Assembly (NCBI RefSeq): GCF_017114915.1
Contig: NZ_JAAUOE010000006.1
Location: 62,001 to 126,000 of the forward strand
Direction: 5' to 3'
Origin: Pseudomonas frederiksbergensis
Lineage (GTDB): Bacteria; Pseudomonadota; Gammaproteobacteria; Pseudomonadales; Pseudomonadaceae
Length of the DNA stretch: 64,000 bases
Made by a program: the position numbers and the translations under genes. A model generated the notes under the pieces. It did not search any database, was not told the DNA's origin, and saw only the letters and a list, made by a program, of their open reading frames with translations. Within the stretch, counting starts at the first letter, position 1. Each line of letters begins with the position of its first letter. Shown here piece after piece: positions 29,588 through 40,075 of this stretch.

Positions 29588-30211
29588 ATGCGTCTTATCC
29601 GCATGCTGTTGCTGCCGGTACTGGCTCTGACCACGCTCTCGGCCCACGCCGACGACAAGGACGTGGCGCGTCTGACTCAACTGCTGGAAAAATCCCAGAC
29701 CCTGACCGCGCGCTTCTCTCAGCTGACCCTTGATGGCAGCGGCACCCAGTTACAAGAAACTGCGGGTGAAATGTCCTTGCAGCGCCCGGGCCTGTTCTAC
29801 TGGCACACCAACGCGCCGGCCGAGCAAACCATGGTATCGGACGGTAAGAAAGTGACCCTGTGGGACCCGGATCTGGAACAGGCCACCATCAAGACCCTCG
29901 ACCAGCGCCTGACCCAGACCCCGGCGTTGCTGCTGTCCGGTGACGTGTCCAAGATCAGCCAGAGCTTCGACATCAGCGCCAAGGAAGCCGGCGGCGTGAT
30001 CGACTTCACCCTGAAGCCGAAAACCAAAGACACCCTGTTCGACAGCCTGCGCCTGTCGTTCCGCAATGGTCTGGTCAATGATATGCAGATGATCGACAGC
30101 GTCGGCCAGCGCACCAACATTCTGTTCACTGGCGTGAAGGCCAACGAACCGATCCCGGCATCCAAGTTCAAGTTCGACATCCCCAAGGGTGCCGATGTGA
30201 TCCAGGAATAA
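29588..30211 (+). CDS. lolA: outer-membrane lipoprotein carrier protein LolA
   Basis: This periplasmic chaperone takes lipoproteins from LolCDE to LolB. At 207 aa it has a signal peptide ([14 protein letters not shown], cleavage after AHA), then the conserved LTARFSQ and [15 protein letters not shown] segments. The ATG at 29588 has GAGGA upstream and is preferred over two earlier in-frame starts. It sits between ftsK and rarA, the usual order. A REP doublet begins 3 bp after its stop. Confidence 0.96.
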   Translation: MRLIRMLLLPVLALTTLSAHADDKDVARLTQLLEKSQTLTARFSQLTLDGSGTQLQETAGEMSLQRPGLFYWHTNAPAEQTMVSDGKKVTLWDPDLEQATIKTLDQRLTQTPALLLSGDVSKISQSFDISAKEAGGVIDFTLKPKTKDTLFDSLRLSFRNGLVNDMQMIDSVGQRTNILFTGVKANEPIPASKFKFDIPKGADVIQE

Positions 30212-30213
30212 CT

Positions 30214-30301
30214 GTAGGAGCGGGCTTGCCCGCGAATGCGTCGGATCAGCCAACATCAATGTTGAATGACACACCGCTTTCGCGAGCAAGCCCGCTCCTA
30301 C
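30214..30301. repeat. REP doublet (REPIN-like)
   Basis: The left unit GTAGGAGCGGGCTTGCCCGC and the inverted right unit (one mismatch) enclose a spacer with ACATCAATGTTGA, also seen in the copy at 58450. It lies between lolA and rarA. Confidence 0.88.
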
Positions 30302-30340
30302 TGATCGACATCAGGACCCAGTGAGGTTTCATAAGCAGTG

Positions 30341-31666
30341 ATGGACCTGTTTCGCAGCGCCCCGATCGCTCAACCTTTGGCAGCACGCTTGCGTGCGGCC
30401 AATCTGGACGAGTACGTCGGTCAGGAACATGTGCTCGCTCGCGGCAAGCCTTTGCGCGAAGCCCTGGAGCAGGGGGCCCTGCACTCGATGATTTTCTGGG
30501 GGCCGCCGGGGGTGGGTAAAACCACCCTGGCGCGGCTGCTGGCGGAAGTCTCCGATGCGCATTTCGAAACGGTTTCGGCGGTGCTGGCCGGGGTCAAAGA
30601 GATTCGTCAGGCAGTGGAGGTCGCCAAGCAGCAGGCCGGGCAGTACGGTAAACGCACCATCCTGTTCGTCGACGAAGTGCACCGCTTCAACAAGTCCCAG
30701 CAGGATGCGTTCCTGCCATACGTTGAAGACGGCACGCTGATTTTCATCGGCGCGACCACGGAAAACCCCTCGTTCGAACTCAATAACGCGCTCCTGTCCC
30801 GGGCGCGTGTCTATGTGCTCAAGAGCCTCGACGAAGCGGCCCTGCGCAAGCTGGTGCATCGCGCGCTGACCGAAGAGCGCGGGCTGGGCAAGCGGCAACT
30901 GACCCTCAGCGACGAGGGCTTCCAGATGTTGTTGTCCGCCGCCGATGGCGATGGCCGGCGTCTGCTCAATCTGCTGGAAAACGCCTCGGACCTGGCCGAA
31001 GACAACAGCGAAATTGGCATCGACCTGCTGCAAAGCCTGCTCGGCGATACCCGTCGGCGTTTCGACAAGGGCGGCGAAGCCTTCTACGACCAGATATCCG
31101 CGCTGCATAAATCGGTACGCGGTTCCAACCCCGATGGCGCGCTGTACTGGTTCGCGCGAATGATCGACGGCGGCTGCGACCCGCTGTACCTGGCCCGACG
31201 CGTAGTGCGCATGGCCAGCGAAGACATCGGCAATGCCGACCCCCGCGCCCTGAGCCTGTGCCTGGCGGCGTGGGAAGTGCAGGAGCGCCTCGGCAGCCCC
31301 GAAGGCGAATTGGCGGTGGCCCAGGCCATTACGTATCTGGCTTGCGCGCCGAAAAGCAACGCGGTGTACATGGGCTTCAAGGCCGCGATGCGCAGCGCCA
31401 CCGAACACGGCTCGCTCGAAGTGCCGCTGCACCTGCGCAACGCGCCGACCAAGCTGATGAAGCAATTGGGCTACGGCGACGAATACCGTTATGCCCACGA
31501 TGAACCGGATGCCTACGCCGCTGGCGAAGATTACTTCCCGGAAGAGCTGGAGCCACAACGGTTCTATCAACCCGTGCCCCGCGGCCTGGAGCTGAAGATC
31601 GGCGAAAAGCTCAGTCACCTCGCGCAGCTTGACCGTCTAAGCCCCCGGCAGCGGAGAAAAAATTGA
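30341..31666 (+). CDS. rarA: replication-associated recombination protein A (MgsA/RarA)
   Basis: This 441-aa AAA+ ATPase acts at stalled replication forks. Walker [10 protein letters not shown] lies near residue 55, Walker B is [10 protein letters not shown], and sensor 1 is [10 protein letters not shown]. The C-terminal helical tetramerisation domain is complete. The ATG at 30341 gives the family start MDLFRSAP; a GTG one codon earlier is possible. Its stop overlaps the crcB start, so rarA-crcB-serS-cysG are probably one transcript. Confidence 0.95.
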   Translation: MDLFRSAPIAQPLAARLRAANLDEYVGQEHVLARGKPLREALEQGALHSMIFWGPPGVGKTTLARLLAEVSDAHFETVSAVLAGVKEIRQAVEVAKQQAGQYGKRTILFVDEVHRFNKSQQDAFLPYVEDGTLIFIGATTENPSFELNNALLSRARVYVLKSLDEAALRKLVHRALTEERGLGKRQLTLSDEGFQMLLSAADGDGRRLLNLLENASDLAEDNSEIGIDLLQSLLGDTRRRFDKGGEAFYDQISALHKSVRGSNPDGALYWFARMIDGGCDPLYLARRVVRMASEDIGNADPRALSLCLAAWEVQERLGSPEGELAVAQAITYLACAPKSNAVYMGFKAAMRSATEHGSLEVPLHLRNAPTKLMKQLGYGDEYRYAHDEPDAYAAGEDYFPEELEPQRFYQPVPRGLELKIGEKLSHLAQLDRLSPRQRRKN

Positions 31667-32037
31667 TTCCCTTGATTGTTGCGGTTTCTGTCGGCGGTGT
31701 CGCCGGTACGCTGCTGCGCTTCGCCACCGGTAACTGGATCAACGCGAATTGGCCGCGGCACTTCTATACCGCGACGCTGGCCGTTAATATCGTGGGCTGT
31801 TTGCTGATCGGCGTTCTATACGGCCTGTTTTTGATTCGCCCGGAGGTATCGTTTGCGGTACGCGCCGGGTTGATCGTCGGCTTCCTCGGGGGGCTGACGA
31901 CTTTTTCATCCTTTTCACTGGATACGGTGCGCCTGCTGGAAACCGGGCAAGTGCCGCTGGCCCTGGGCTATGCGGCCATCAGCGTATTCGGCGGGCTGCT
32001 CGCCACCTGGGCTGGCCTGTCCCTGACCAAACTTTGA
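31663..32037 (+). CDS. crcB: fluoride ion exporter CrcB/Fluc
   Basis: This 124-aa membrane protein with four hydrophobic helices forms dual-topology dimeric fluoride channels. Family motifs are [10 protein letters not shown], the NIVGC helix and [13 protein letters not shown]. It starts with TTG inside the rarA stop (4-bp overlap), so there is no space for a fluoride riboswitch directly before it. Expression probably depends on rarA translation. serS follows after 15 bp. Confidence 0.94.
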   Translation: MIPLIVAVSVGGVAGTLLRFATGNWINANWPRHFYTATLAVNIVGCLLIGVLYGLFLIRPEVSFAVRAGLIVGFLGGLTTFSSFSLDTVRLLETGQVPLALGYAAISVFGGLLATWAGLSLTKL

Positions 32038-32040
32038 TAA

Positions 32041-33333
<1,293 letters not shown>

Positions 33334-34728
33334 ATGGACTATCTGCCGCTGTTTCATAACCTTCGCGGCAGTCGTGTGTTGGTCGTCGGCGGGGGGGAGA
33401 TTGCCTTGCGCAAATCCCGCCTGTTGGCCGAGGCCGGTGCGCTGCTGCGGGTGGTCGCGCCTGACATCGAACCGCAACTGCGTGAGCTGGTGGCGGGCAG
33501 CGGTGGCGAGTGCCTGTTGCGTGGCTACGTCGAGGCGGATCTGGACGGTTGCGGGCTGATCATCGCCGCCACCGACGACGAACCGCTGAACGCGCAAGTC
33601 TCCGCCGATGCTCATCGGCGTTGCGTGCCGGTCAATGTGGTGGACGCCCCGGCGCTGTGCAGCGTGATCTTCCCGGCGATCGTCGACCGTTCGCCGCTGA
33701 TTATCGCTGTGTCCAGTGGCGGCGATGCGCCGGTGCTGGCGCGGTTGATTCGCGCCAAGCTGGAAACCTGGATTCCTTCCACTTATGGACAACTGGCCGG
33801 TCTGGCGGCGCGTTTCCGCAACCAGGTCAAAGGCCTGTTTCCGGATGTGCAGCAGCGTCGGGCGTTCTGGGAGGATGTGTTCCAGGGCCCGATTGCCGAC
33901 CGGCAACTGGCTGGGCAGGGCGCCGAGGCCGAGCGCTTGATGCTGGCGAAAATCAATGGCGAAGCCCCTGTGGCCACCGGTGAGGTCTATCTGGTGGGCG
34001 CCGGGCCGGGTGATCCCGACCTGTTGACCTTCCGCGCCTTGCGCCTGATGCAGCAAGCCGACGTGGTGCTGTATGACCGTCTGGTGGCGCCGGCGATTCT
34101 GGATTTGTGCCGTCGCGATGCTGAGCGGGTCTACGTCGGCAAGCGCCGCGCCGATCACGCCGTGCCTCAGGAACAGATCAACCAGCATCTGGTGGATCTG
34201 GCCAAGGCCGGCAAGCGCGTGGTGCGGTTGAAGGGCGGTGATCCGTTCATTTTCGGGCGTGGCGGCGAAGAGATCGAAGAACTGGCGGCCCATGGCATCC
34301 CGTTCCAGGTCGTGCCGGGTATTACCGCTGCCAGCGGTTGCGCGGCGTATGCCGGGATTCCGCTGACTCACCGCGATTACGCGCAGTCAGTGCGGTTTGT
34401 CACCGGGCACCTCAAGGACGGTTCCACCGATTTGCCGTGGGCCGACCTGGTCGCGCCGGCGCAAACCCTGGTGTTTTACATGGGGCTGGTGGGCTTGCCG
34501 ATCATCTGCGAGCAGTTGATCAAGCACGGTCGCGCGGCCGACACCCCGGCGGCGTTGATCCAGCAGGGCACCACGGTCAATCAGCGGGTATTTACCGGCA
34601 CGTTGGCCGACCTTCCACGGCTGGTGGCGGAGCATGAAGTGCATGCACCGACACTGGTGATCGTCGGGGAAGTGGTGCAACTGCGCGAGAAACTGGCGTG
34701 GTTTGAAGGGGCGCAGGGGCAGGTCTAG
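33334..34728 (+). CDS. cysG: siroheme synthase
   Basis: This 464-aa trifunctional enzyme makes siroheme from uroporphyrinogen III for sulfite and nitrite reductases. The N-terminal half (1-210) is the NAD-dependent dehydrogenase/ferrochelatase ([15 protein letters not shown]). The C-terminal half is the SAM methyltransferase ([30 protein letters not shown]). Its ATG directly abuts the serS stop codon, so translation is probably coupled. Confidence 0.97.
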   Translation: MDYLPLFHNLRGSRVLVVGGGEIALRKSRLLAEAGALLRVVAPDIEPQLRELVAGSGGECLLRGYVEADLDGCGLIIAATDDEPLNAQVSADAHRRCVPVNVVDAPALCSVIFPAIVDRSPLIIAVSSGGDAPVLARLIRAKLETWIPSTYGQLAGLAARFRNQVKGLFPDVQQRRAFWEDVFQGPIADRQLAGQGAEAERLMLAKINGEAPVATGEVYLVGAGPGDPDLLTFRALRLMQQADVVLYDRLVAPAILDLCRRDAERVYVGKRRADHAVPQEQINQHLVDLAKAGKRVVRLKGGDPFIFGRGGEEIEELAAHGIPFQVVPGITAASGCAAYAGIPLTHRDYAQSVRFVTGHLKDGSTDLPWADLVAPAQTLVFYMGLVGLPIICEQLIKHGRAADTPAALIQQGTTVNQRVFTGTLADLPRLVAEHEVHAPTLVIVGEVVQLREKLAWFEGAQGQV

Positions 34729-34755
34729 AGACCGAGTCACCGCTCCACATGATGT

Positions 34756-34866
34756 GATCGTTCCCACGCTCCGCGTGGGAATGCAGCCCGGGACGCTCTG
34801 CGTCCCATGCCGAAGCGGACGCGGAGCGTCCATTGAGGCATTCCCACGCAGAGCGTGGGAACGATC
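34756..34866. repeat. 111-bp multi-hairpin repeat, copy 3
   Basis: This copy has the most complete left hairpin (TTCCCACGC TCC GCGTGGGAA), so all four hairpins of the element are intact. It lies between the convergent cysG and the GST-type gene, 5 bp from the latter's stop, and may act as a transcription barrier. Confidence 0.9.
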
Positions 34867-34870
34867 AATC

Positions 34871-35872
34871 TCAGGCCTTGCGCCAAACCCCTTTCCCGCT
34901 CAACCGCTCCCGATCATGGGCCACGGTGAAATCCTGCGCCGGCCCTTTGGGCACAACCCCGGTCGGGTTGATGGTCTTGTGGCTGCCGTAGTAGTGATTC
35001 TTGATGTGGGTGAAATCCACCGTCTCGGCAATCCCCGGCCACTGATAAATCTCCCGTAGCCAGTTCGACAGGTTCGGATAATCGGCAATCCGCTGCAGGT
35101 TGCATTTGAAGTGGCCGTAATACACCGCATCAAAACGAATCAGGGTGGTGAACAGCCGGATATCCGCTTCGGTCAGGTATTCACCCGTCAGGTAACGATT
35201 GGCGCCCAGCAGTTGCTCCAGCCGATCCAGTTCACTAAACAACTCATCGAACGCTTCTTCATAAGCCTGCTGCGAGGTGGCAAACCCGGCGCGGTACACG
35301 CCGTTGTTCACCGCTGGATAAATCCGCTCGTTTAGGGCGTCGATTTCGCTGCGCAGCGGTGCTGGGTAGAAATCCAGGTCATTGCCGGTCAAGTCATCGA
35401 ACGCGCTGTTGAACATGCGGATGATCTCCGCCGATTCATTGTTGACGATACGCCCGAGCTGTTTGTCCCACAGCACCGGCACGGTGACGCGGCCGGTGTA
35501 GTCAGCAGTATCGGCGGTGTAGCGCTGGTGCATGAAATTGAAGTGATCGAGCTTGTCGCCAGTCGAGCCGAGGCTCTGGTCGAAGGTCCAGCCGTTTTCC
35601 AGCATCAACCAGCTGACCACCGACACGTCGACCAGGCTTTCCAGGCCCTTGAGCTTGCGCAGGATCAGCGTGCGATGGGCCCACGGGCAGGCGAGGGACA
35701 CGTAGAGGTGATAGCGACCGGCCTCGGCGGCAAAGCCACCGACGCCGGTCGGGCCTGGCTTGCCGTCGACGGTCAGCCAGTTGCGCCGCTGCGCCTGTTC
35801 ACGCTGGAACGCGCCGTCCTTGCTGCTTTCATACCACTGATCCTGCCAGCGGCCTTCGACTAACAATCCCAT
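34871..35872 (-). CDS. yqjG: glutathionyl-hydroquinone reductase (Xi-class GST, YqjG-like)
   Basis: This 333-aa Xi-class glutathione transferase family member reduces glutathionyl-hydroquinones. The catalytic Cys is in LACPWAHRTLI, near residue 62, and the class-typical sequence WTFDQSLGSTGD and the long C-terminal GST domain are present. Length is close to E. coli YqjG. It is monocistronic and ends at the 111-bp repeat. Confidence 0.92.
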   Translation of the reverse strand: MGLLVEGRWQDQWYESSKDGAFQREQAQRRNWLTVDGKPGPTGVGGFAAEAGRYHLYVSLACPWAHRTLILRKLKGLESLVDVSVVSWLMLENGWTFDQSLGSTGDKLDHFNFMHQRYTADTADYTGRVTVPVLWDKQLGRIVNNESAEIIRMFNSAFDDLTGNDLDFYPAPLRSEIDALNERIYPAVNNGVYRAGFATSQQAYEEAFDELFSELDRLEQLLGANRYLTGEYLTEADIRLFTTLIRFDAVYYGHFKCNLQRIADYPNLSNWLREIYQWPGIAETVDFTHIKNHYYGSHKTINPTGVVPKGPAQDFTVAHDRERLSGKGVWRKA

Positions 35873-35962
35873 GTTTCTGACTCCTCAACCCATAAGCGTT
35901 GGAGAGGAGTCTATCCGCATAGGTTCGAACTAAAAGCGCAAAGGTTGGGCGTTTATGATCGG

Positions 35963-36964
35963 TTAAATCGATCGGTCTCGAGCATCCCAGTACTGCTGGG
36001 CGGTTTCGAACGCTTGCTCGCGGGTCTGGCCGAGGCCGCGCAAGGCCAGGGCCATGGTCGAGATCAATGCCATTTGCGGGTAGCTGTCGACCACGTCACC
36101 ACGCCACACGGCTTTCAAGTGCTCGGGATCGAGGGTGGCCGGTTTGACGTGGCGTTGGCTGGACAACTGCGGCCATTCTTCATCCCAGCTTTTACCGCCG
36201 GTGGTGCCATACAGGTGACTGTCGGCGTCCGGGTTGATCTCGATCTCACCGCCGTCGCCCTTGATCACGATGGCGGTGTCCCCGAGCAGACCGCTGGCAT
36301 CGCGATGCACCGCCTGATAGCCGGGGTGGAAAATGCTTTGCAGGCCACAACGGGCGCCCAGCGGGTTGAGAATCCGCGCCAGGGAATGGATCGGCGAGCG
36401 CAGGCCCAAGGTGTTGCGCAGGTCGATCATCCGCTGAAGCTGCGGGGCCCAGTCCACCAATGGCATGAACGCCAGACCGCCCTGATCGAGTGCCGCACCG
36501 ACCTGCTGCCAGTTGCGACACAGCGGTATGTTCAAGGTCTGGAGCAGTTGTTCACTGTACAGCCGACCCGCCGTGTGCGCGCCGCCGCCATGCATGAAGA
36601 TGCGCACGCCGTTCTGCGCCAGGCACTTGGCCGCCAGCAGATACCACGGCAGATGACGCTTCTTTCCCGCGTAAGTCGGCCAGTCCAGATCGACCGCCAG
36701 CGCCGGTGGATTCAGGCGTTCACGCAAGGCTTCGGTGAAGCCGGCCATTTCCTCGGCGCTTTCTTCCTTGTGCCGCAACAGCATCAGGAAGGCGCCGAGT
36801 TGGGTGTCTTCGATCTTGTCGTCGAGCACCATGCCCATGGCTTGGCGGGCTTCCTCGCGGGTCAAATCGCGGGCGCCGCGTTTGCCTTTGCCAAGGATCC
36901 GCACGAACTGGGCGAACGGGTGTTCGGCGGGCGTTTCTAGGGTCAGCGCTGGATAGTCGGTCAT
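35963..36964 (-). CDS. ybiB: YbiB/TrpD2 family DNA-binding protein
   Basis: This 333-aa protein has the fold of anthranilate phosphoribosyltransferase (helical N-domain LTREEARQAMGMVLD, then FMHGGGAHTAGR in place of the phosphate loop). It belongs to the YbiB/TrpD2 group, which in E. coli binds nucleic acid and is not a Trp enzyme. The ATG at 36964 overlaps the tusE stop as ATGA. It closes the tus operon, suggesting but not proving a link to tRNA thiolation. Confidence 0.88.
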   Translation of the reverse strand: MTDYPALTLETPAEHPFAQFVRILGKGKRGARDLTREEARQAMGMVLDDKIEDTQLGAFLMLLRHKEESAEEMAGFTEALRERLNPPALAVDLDWPTYAGKKRHLPWYLLAAKCLAQNGVRIFMHGGGAHTAGRLYSEQLLQTLNIPLCRNWQQVGAALDQGGLAFMPLVDWAPQLQRMIDLRNTLGLRSPIHSLARILNPLGARCGLQSIFHPGYQAVHRDASGLLGDTAIVIKGDGGEIEINPDADSHLYGTTGGKSWDEEWPQLSSQRHVKPATLDPEHLKAVWRGDVVDSYPQMALISTMALALRGLGQTREQAFETAQQYWDARDRSI

Positions 36965-37296
36965 AAGCAATTCGTCGGTTTGGGCAGGCCCGCCAGTTTC
37001 GCGGCGAGTTTGGCAGGGGTGCCTTTGAACAGTCGGTTCAGGTGCAGGCTGTTGCCCTTGTCGGGGCCCAGTTTCAATGCGGTGTACTTGATCAGCGGGC
37101 GGGTCGCCGGGGACAGCTGGAATTCGTCGTAGAAACTACGCAGCAGCTCGAGGATTTCCCAGTGTTCCGGGCTCAACTCGATGTCTTCGGCGGCGGCGAG
37201 GGCGGTGGCCACCTCGGCAGACCAGTCACTCAGTTCGACCAGGAAGCCGTCCTTGTCCAGTTCAACGGCGCGGGCGCCAACGGTCAGGGATTTCAT
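36961..37296 (-). CDS. tusE: sulfurtransferase TusE (DsrC family)
   Basis: This 111-aa DsrC-fold protein takes persulfide from TusBCD and passes it to MnmA for s2U34 synthesis. The penultimate conserved Cys is present (C-terminus TNCL), and the DsrC signature WEILELLRSFYDEFQLSPATRPL is there in full. The start overlaps the tusB stop as ATGA and the stop overlaps ybiB. Confidence 0.95.
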   Translation of the reverse strand: MKSLTVGARAVELDKDGFLVELSDWSAEVATALAAAEDIELSPEHWEILELLRSFYDEFQLSPATRPLIKYTALKLGPDKGNSLHLNRLFKGTPAKLAAKLAGLPKPTNCL

Positions 37297-37586
37297 AGCC
37301 AACTGTTGACCTTGTCGTAATGAATCGACAACTCGACGAAGGCCGGATAATCGATGGCACTGGCCCAGTCCGGAACTTGCAGGGCACGCGCCTGAGCATC
37401 TTCGGCCAGTACGAACAGTTTCAGCTGGCGGGCGTTCAGCGCGCCGAACGGCGCGGTGCCTGGCTGCAAGGCATACGCTGCGTCGCCGCTCAGCAGCAGG
37501 GCATCGTTGGGGCCGATCACGCGCAGGCAACTGCTCAGGCGCTCGTCGCCGAAAGGGGAATGAGACAACACATGCAAAGTCGACAT
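37293..37586 (-). CDS. tusB: sulfur relay protein TusB (DsrH)
   Basis: This 97-aa DsrH-family subunit of the TusBCD complex starts MSTLHVLSHSPFGD. It structurally supports the complex and has no catalytic Cys of its own. Its first base overlaps the last base of tusC and its end overlaps tusE. Confidence 0.93.
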   Translation of the reverse strand: MSTLHVLSHSPFGDERLSSCLRVIGPNDALLLSGDAAYALQPGTAPFGALNARQLKLFVLAEDAQARALQVPDWASAIDYPAFVELSIHYDKVNSWL

Positions 37587-37948
37587 CAGAGGGTGATCAC
37601 CTGGTCGTAACGGTCAATGAGGGCGGTGATGTCCTGGGCGGTCAACAGCCGGGCTTCTTCAAGCGACAGACCTTCAGGGTCCAGACCACGGGCAGCGACG
37701 CTTTCGGCGCACACGAACAGGTCTTCGACACCAAACATCGGCAAGGCCTGCAGGTTGGCGCTCAGGTCTTTCTGTTGCAACGCCTTGGCATCCTGTTTTG
37801 CGGCGAGCTGGAACACCCCGTCATCGAGAAACAGCAGGCCGATCGGCAGATCGAAGGCGCCGCCGGCCAGCACGATGTCCAGCGCTTCGCGCGCATTCGG
37901 CCCGGACCACGGCGCCTGACGGCTGATAATCAGCAAGGATTTAGCCAT
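37586..37948 (-). CDS. tusC: sulfur relay protein TusC (DsrF)
   Basis: This 120-aa DsrE/F-fold subunit of TusBCD carries the family start KSLLIISRQAPWSGPNAREALD and the segment LFLDDGVFQLA. It sits 1 bp after tusD and overlaps tusB by 1 bp, so the four tus genes are translated as a tight series. Confidence 0.94.
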   Translation of the reverse strand: MAKSLLIISRQAPWSGPNAREALDIVLAGGAFDLPIGLLFLDDGVFQLAAKQDAKALQQKDLSANLQALPMFGVEDLFVCAESVAARGLDPEGLSLEEARLLTAQDITALIDRYDQVITL

Positions 37949-37949
37949 C

Positions 37950-38342
37950 TCACGCGCCTCCGAAACAGATCAGGCGGTCGGCGTCCTGCACCGCGTCATG
38001 CAACTGGCCAAGGCCGGACAATTCCCATGGTGCGCCCACGGCGACCGCTTCACGCTGATAGCGCTGGGCTTCTTCCTCGTTCAGCACACCACGGCGCAGG
38101 GCGGCGGCGATGCAGACCACGCCATCGAGTTGATGCTCGCTGACAAAGTTGCGCCATTGCTTGGGCAAATCCTGCTCATCCTGCGGCGTGACCACGCTGG
38201 CGGACGCGTTGTAGACGCCATCCTGATAAAAAAACAGCCGGACAATCTCATGCCCGCCGGCAAGCAGAGCCTGGGCGAACAGCAAGGCACGGCGCGAGGA
38301 AGGCGCATGGGCGGCGGAAAACAGCGCAATGGCGAATTTCAT
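37950..38342 (-). CDS. tusD: sulfurtransferase TusD (DsrE)
   Basis: This 130-aa catalytic subunit of TusBCD accepts sulfur from TusA. The active-site Cys is in GVVCIAAALRRGV, near residue 78, as in E. coli. The ATG at 38342 (MKFAIALFSA) is the family start; ten further in-frame codons upstream are not conserved. It is the first gene of tusD-C-B-E-ybiB, so the promoter should lie at 38343-38498. Confidence 0.94.
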   Translation of the reverse strand: MKFAIALFSAAHAPSSRRALLFAQALLAGGHEIVRLFFYQDGVYNASASVVTPQDEQDLPKQWRNFVSEHQLDGVVCIAAALRRGVLNEEEAQRYQREAVAVGAPWELSGLGQLHDAVQDADRLICFGGA

Positions 38343-38498
38343 GACGGACTCGATCAGCGAAACTGCGGCCATGATAAAGCTTTATCGGCGAGGCGGCGAA
38401 GGTGGTGTGTCAGATGCCCCCCATTCAACCTACGTCAACCCATATAACTCGCAATGCTCCTGGTGATACAGTCCGCTTTTTTCTGATGAGCGAACGCA

Positions 38499-38849
38499 AT
38501 GCGAATTCTGATGGTGGCGCTGGCCGCGACCTTGCTGGCGGGCTGCGCCGGATCGGCGATGAACGATGCCCGCAGCAAAACCCCGTACAAAACCCTGACG
38601 TCGGACAAGCCGGAAAAAGTCGTCGCCCAGTGCGTGCAGTTTGCCTGGCAGGACGAGGCGGTATTCGGCGTCGATGCGGGCGCATATTTGCAGCCGGGCA
38701 AGAAGGGCGGCTCGACGGTCTACACCCGTTCGGCCGAGTCCTTTGTGGACGTGACCACCGATGCTTCAGGCACGGCCTTGAGCTACTACGCCCAGCACGA
38801 TGATTTTGTCGCCAAGCGCCGGTTGGCGGCGTTGGCGACCTGTTTGTAA
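38499..38849 (+). CDS. small putative lipoprotein
   Basis: This 116-aa protein has a signal peptide ending in the lipobox LLAGC (Cys 16). The mature part is short and polar, with one further internal Cys pair (AQCVQFAW and the C-terminal ATCL). No known domain recognised. It is divergent from tusD and convergent with the GNAT at 38871. An outer-membrane location is likely because the residue after Cys is Ala rather than Asp. Confidence 0.8.
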   Translation: MRILMVALAATLLAGCAGSAMNDARSKTPYKTLTSDKPEKVVAQCVQFAWQDEAVFGVDAGAYLQPGKKGGSTVYTRSAESFVDVTTDASGTALSYYAQHDDFVAKRRLAALATCL

Positions 38850-38873
38850 GCAAGATCGAAAGATCGCAGCTTA
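38850..38873. repeat. short palindromic intergenic element
   Basis: GATCGAAAGATC with flanking GCAA and GCAGC lies in the 21-bp gap between convergent genes. Related GGCTGCGATC-type sequence occurs near 48226. It may help end transcription; no T tract is present. Confidence 0.4.
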
Positions 38874-39299
38874 CAAATCCATCAAACGCTTCTGGAAAAA
38901 GAAGCGCTTGTGGCCCGGCGGGTAATCGGCAATGTGCCCCAGCTCGCTGTAGCCGTGTTTCTTGTAGAACTCCGGCGCCTGGAAGTCGAAGGTGTCCAGC
39001 CAGATCCCGATGCATTCCTTCTCCCGCGCCAGGTCTTCGGCCATTTGCATCAGCTTCGAGCCCATCCCTTGTCCCCGGGCCTGATCCGGTACCGACAACA
39101 ACTCAATGAAAAACCACTGGTAAAACACCCGGCCATAAAGCCCGCCGAGAATCTCGTCGTTGTCATCGCGTACCAGTAAAGCAATCTGCTCTGACACCGT
39201 GGGCCCGGCCTTTGAAACGTTGTAGGCGCGCAGCGGGGTGAGGATCGCCTCGCGCTCTTGCTGAGTGGCATTTGTCGACAATTCGATTCGCAGGGTCAT
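38871..39299 (-). CDS. GNAT family N-acetyltransferase
   Basis: This 142-aa acetyltransferase has the acetyl-CoA loop DQARGQGMGSKLM preceded by the strand WFFIELLSV, and ends with the typical FYKKHGY. The segment EKECIGIWLDTFDFQAPEF marks a subgroup common in pseudomonads. The substrate is unknown. It converges with the lipoprotein gene, 21 bp apart. Confidence 0.87.
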   Translation of the reverse strand: MTLRIELSTNATQQEREAILTPLRAYNVSKAGPTVSEQIALLVRDDNDEILGGLYGRVFYQWFFIELLSVPDQARGQGMGSKLMQMAEDLAREKECIGIWLDTFDFQAPEFYKKHGYSELGHIADYPPGHKRFFFQKRLMDL

Positions 39300-39428
39300 G
39301 TGCTACTTCCTTATGGCAGTGAAGGCTGAGCCTATCCCGGTCGCGGCGATTGTTCTATCCCCCCACACCGGAGAAATCCGTTTTCGTCTAACATCGACGC
39401 CCTCTGACGAAAATAAGGATGAATTGTC

Positions 39429-40022
39429 ATGTCGAACACAGCCGAGCGGGTCAACATCATCGAGTCTCAGGTGTTGTCCCACAACTGGTATCTGCTGAAG
39501 AAAATCACCTTCGATTACCTGCGCAACAACGGCGACTGGCAGCGCCAGAGCCGCGAGGTCTACGACCGTGGCAACGGCGCGGCGATTCTGCTGTTCAACC
39601 GCGAGAAGAAAACCGTCGTGCTGACTCGCCAGTTCCGGTTGCCGGTATTCGTCAACGGCCATGATGGCTTGCTGATTGAAGTGGCGGCGGGGCTGCTGGA
39701 AGGCGCTGCGCCTGAAGAGCGCATTCGCGCTGAAGCCGAAGAAGAAACCGGCTATCGCGTCCACCATGTGCAGAAGGTGTTCGAGTCTTACATGAGCCCC
39801 GGTTCGGTCACGGAGAAACTGCATTTCTTTATCGCCGAATACGACGCGTCTTCGAAAGTCAGCGAGGGCGGTGGGCTGGAAGAAGAAACCGAGGAACTGG
39901 AAGTGCTGGAGTGGAAGTTCGACGACGCACTCGCGGCGTTTTATCGCGGGGAGATCTGCGATGCCAAGACCATCATGCTGCTGCAGTATGCGGCGATGAA
40001 AAATATCTTCGCAGGGGTTTGA
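39429..40022 (+). CDS. nudK: Nudix hydrolase, NudK-like (GDP-mannose pyrophosphatase type)
   Basis: This 197-aa ADP-ribose/GDP-mannose pyrophosphatase-like Nudix protein resembles E. coli NudK (WYLLKKITFDYLR, VVLTRQFRLP, ESYMSPGSVTE). The Nudix box is near residue 88; the first Glu of the standard box is Ala here, and the second half is EAEEETGY rather than REUXEEXGU, which is close to the NudK pattern. The core metal-binding EExxE is kept. A collapsed REP follows its stop. Confidence 0.88.
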   Translation: MSNTAERVNIIESQVLSHNWYLLKKITFDYLRNNGDWQRQSREVYDRGNGAAILLFNREKKTVVLTRQFRLPVFVNGHDGLLIEVAAGLLEGAAPEERIRAEAEEETGYRVHHVQKVFESYMSPGSVTEKLHFFIAEYDASSKVSEGGGLEEETEELEVLEWKFDDALAAFYRGEICDAKTIMLLQYAAMKNIFAGV

Positions 40023-40028
40023 ACGGAG

Positions 40029-40058
40029 CTGTAGGAGTGGGCTTGCCCGCTCCTACAG
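40029..40058. repeat. collapsed REP hairpin
   Basis: GTAGGAGTGGGC and GCCCGCTCCTAC pair directly around a 3-4 nt loop, leaving no spacer. It looks like a REP doublet with its centre deleted. It lies 7 bp after the NudK-like gene and could act as a weak transcription or mRNA-end signal. Confidence 0.75.
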
Positions 40059-40075
40059 GCGTTGGGACGATGGGG

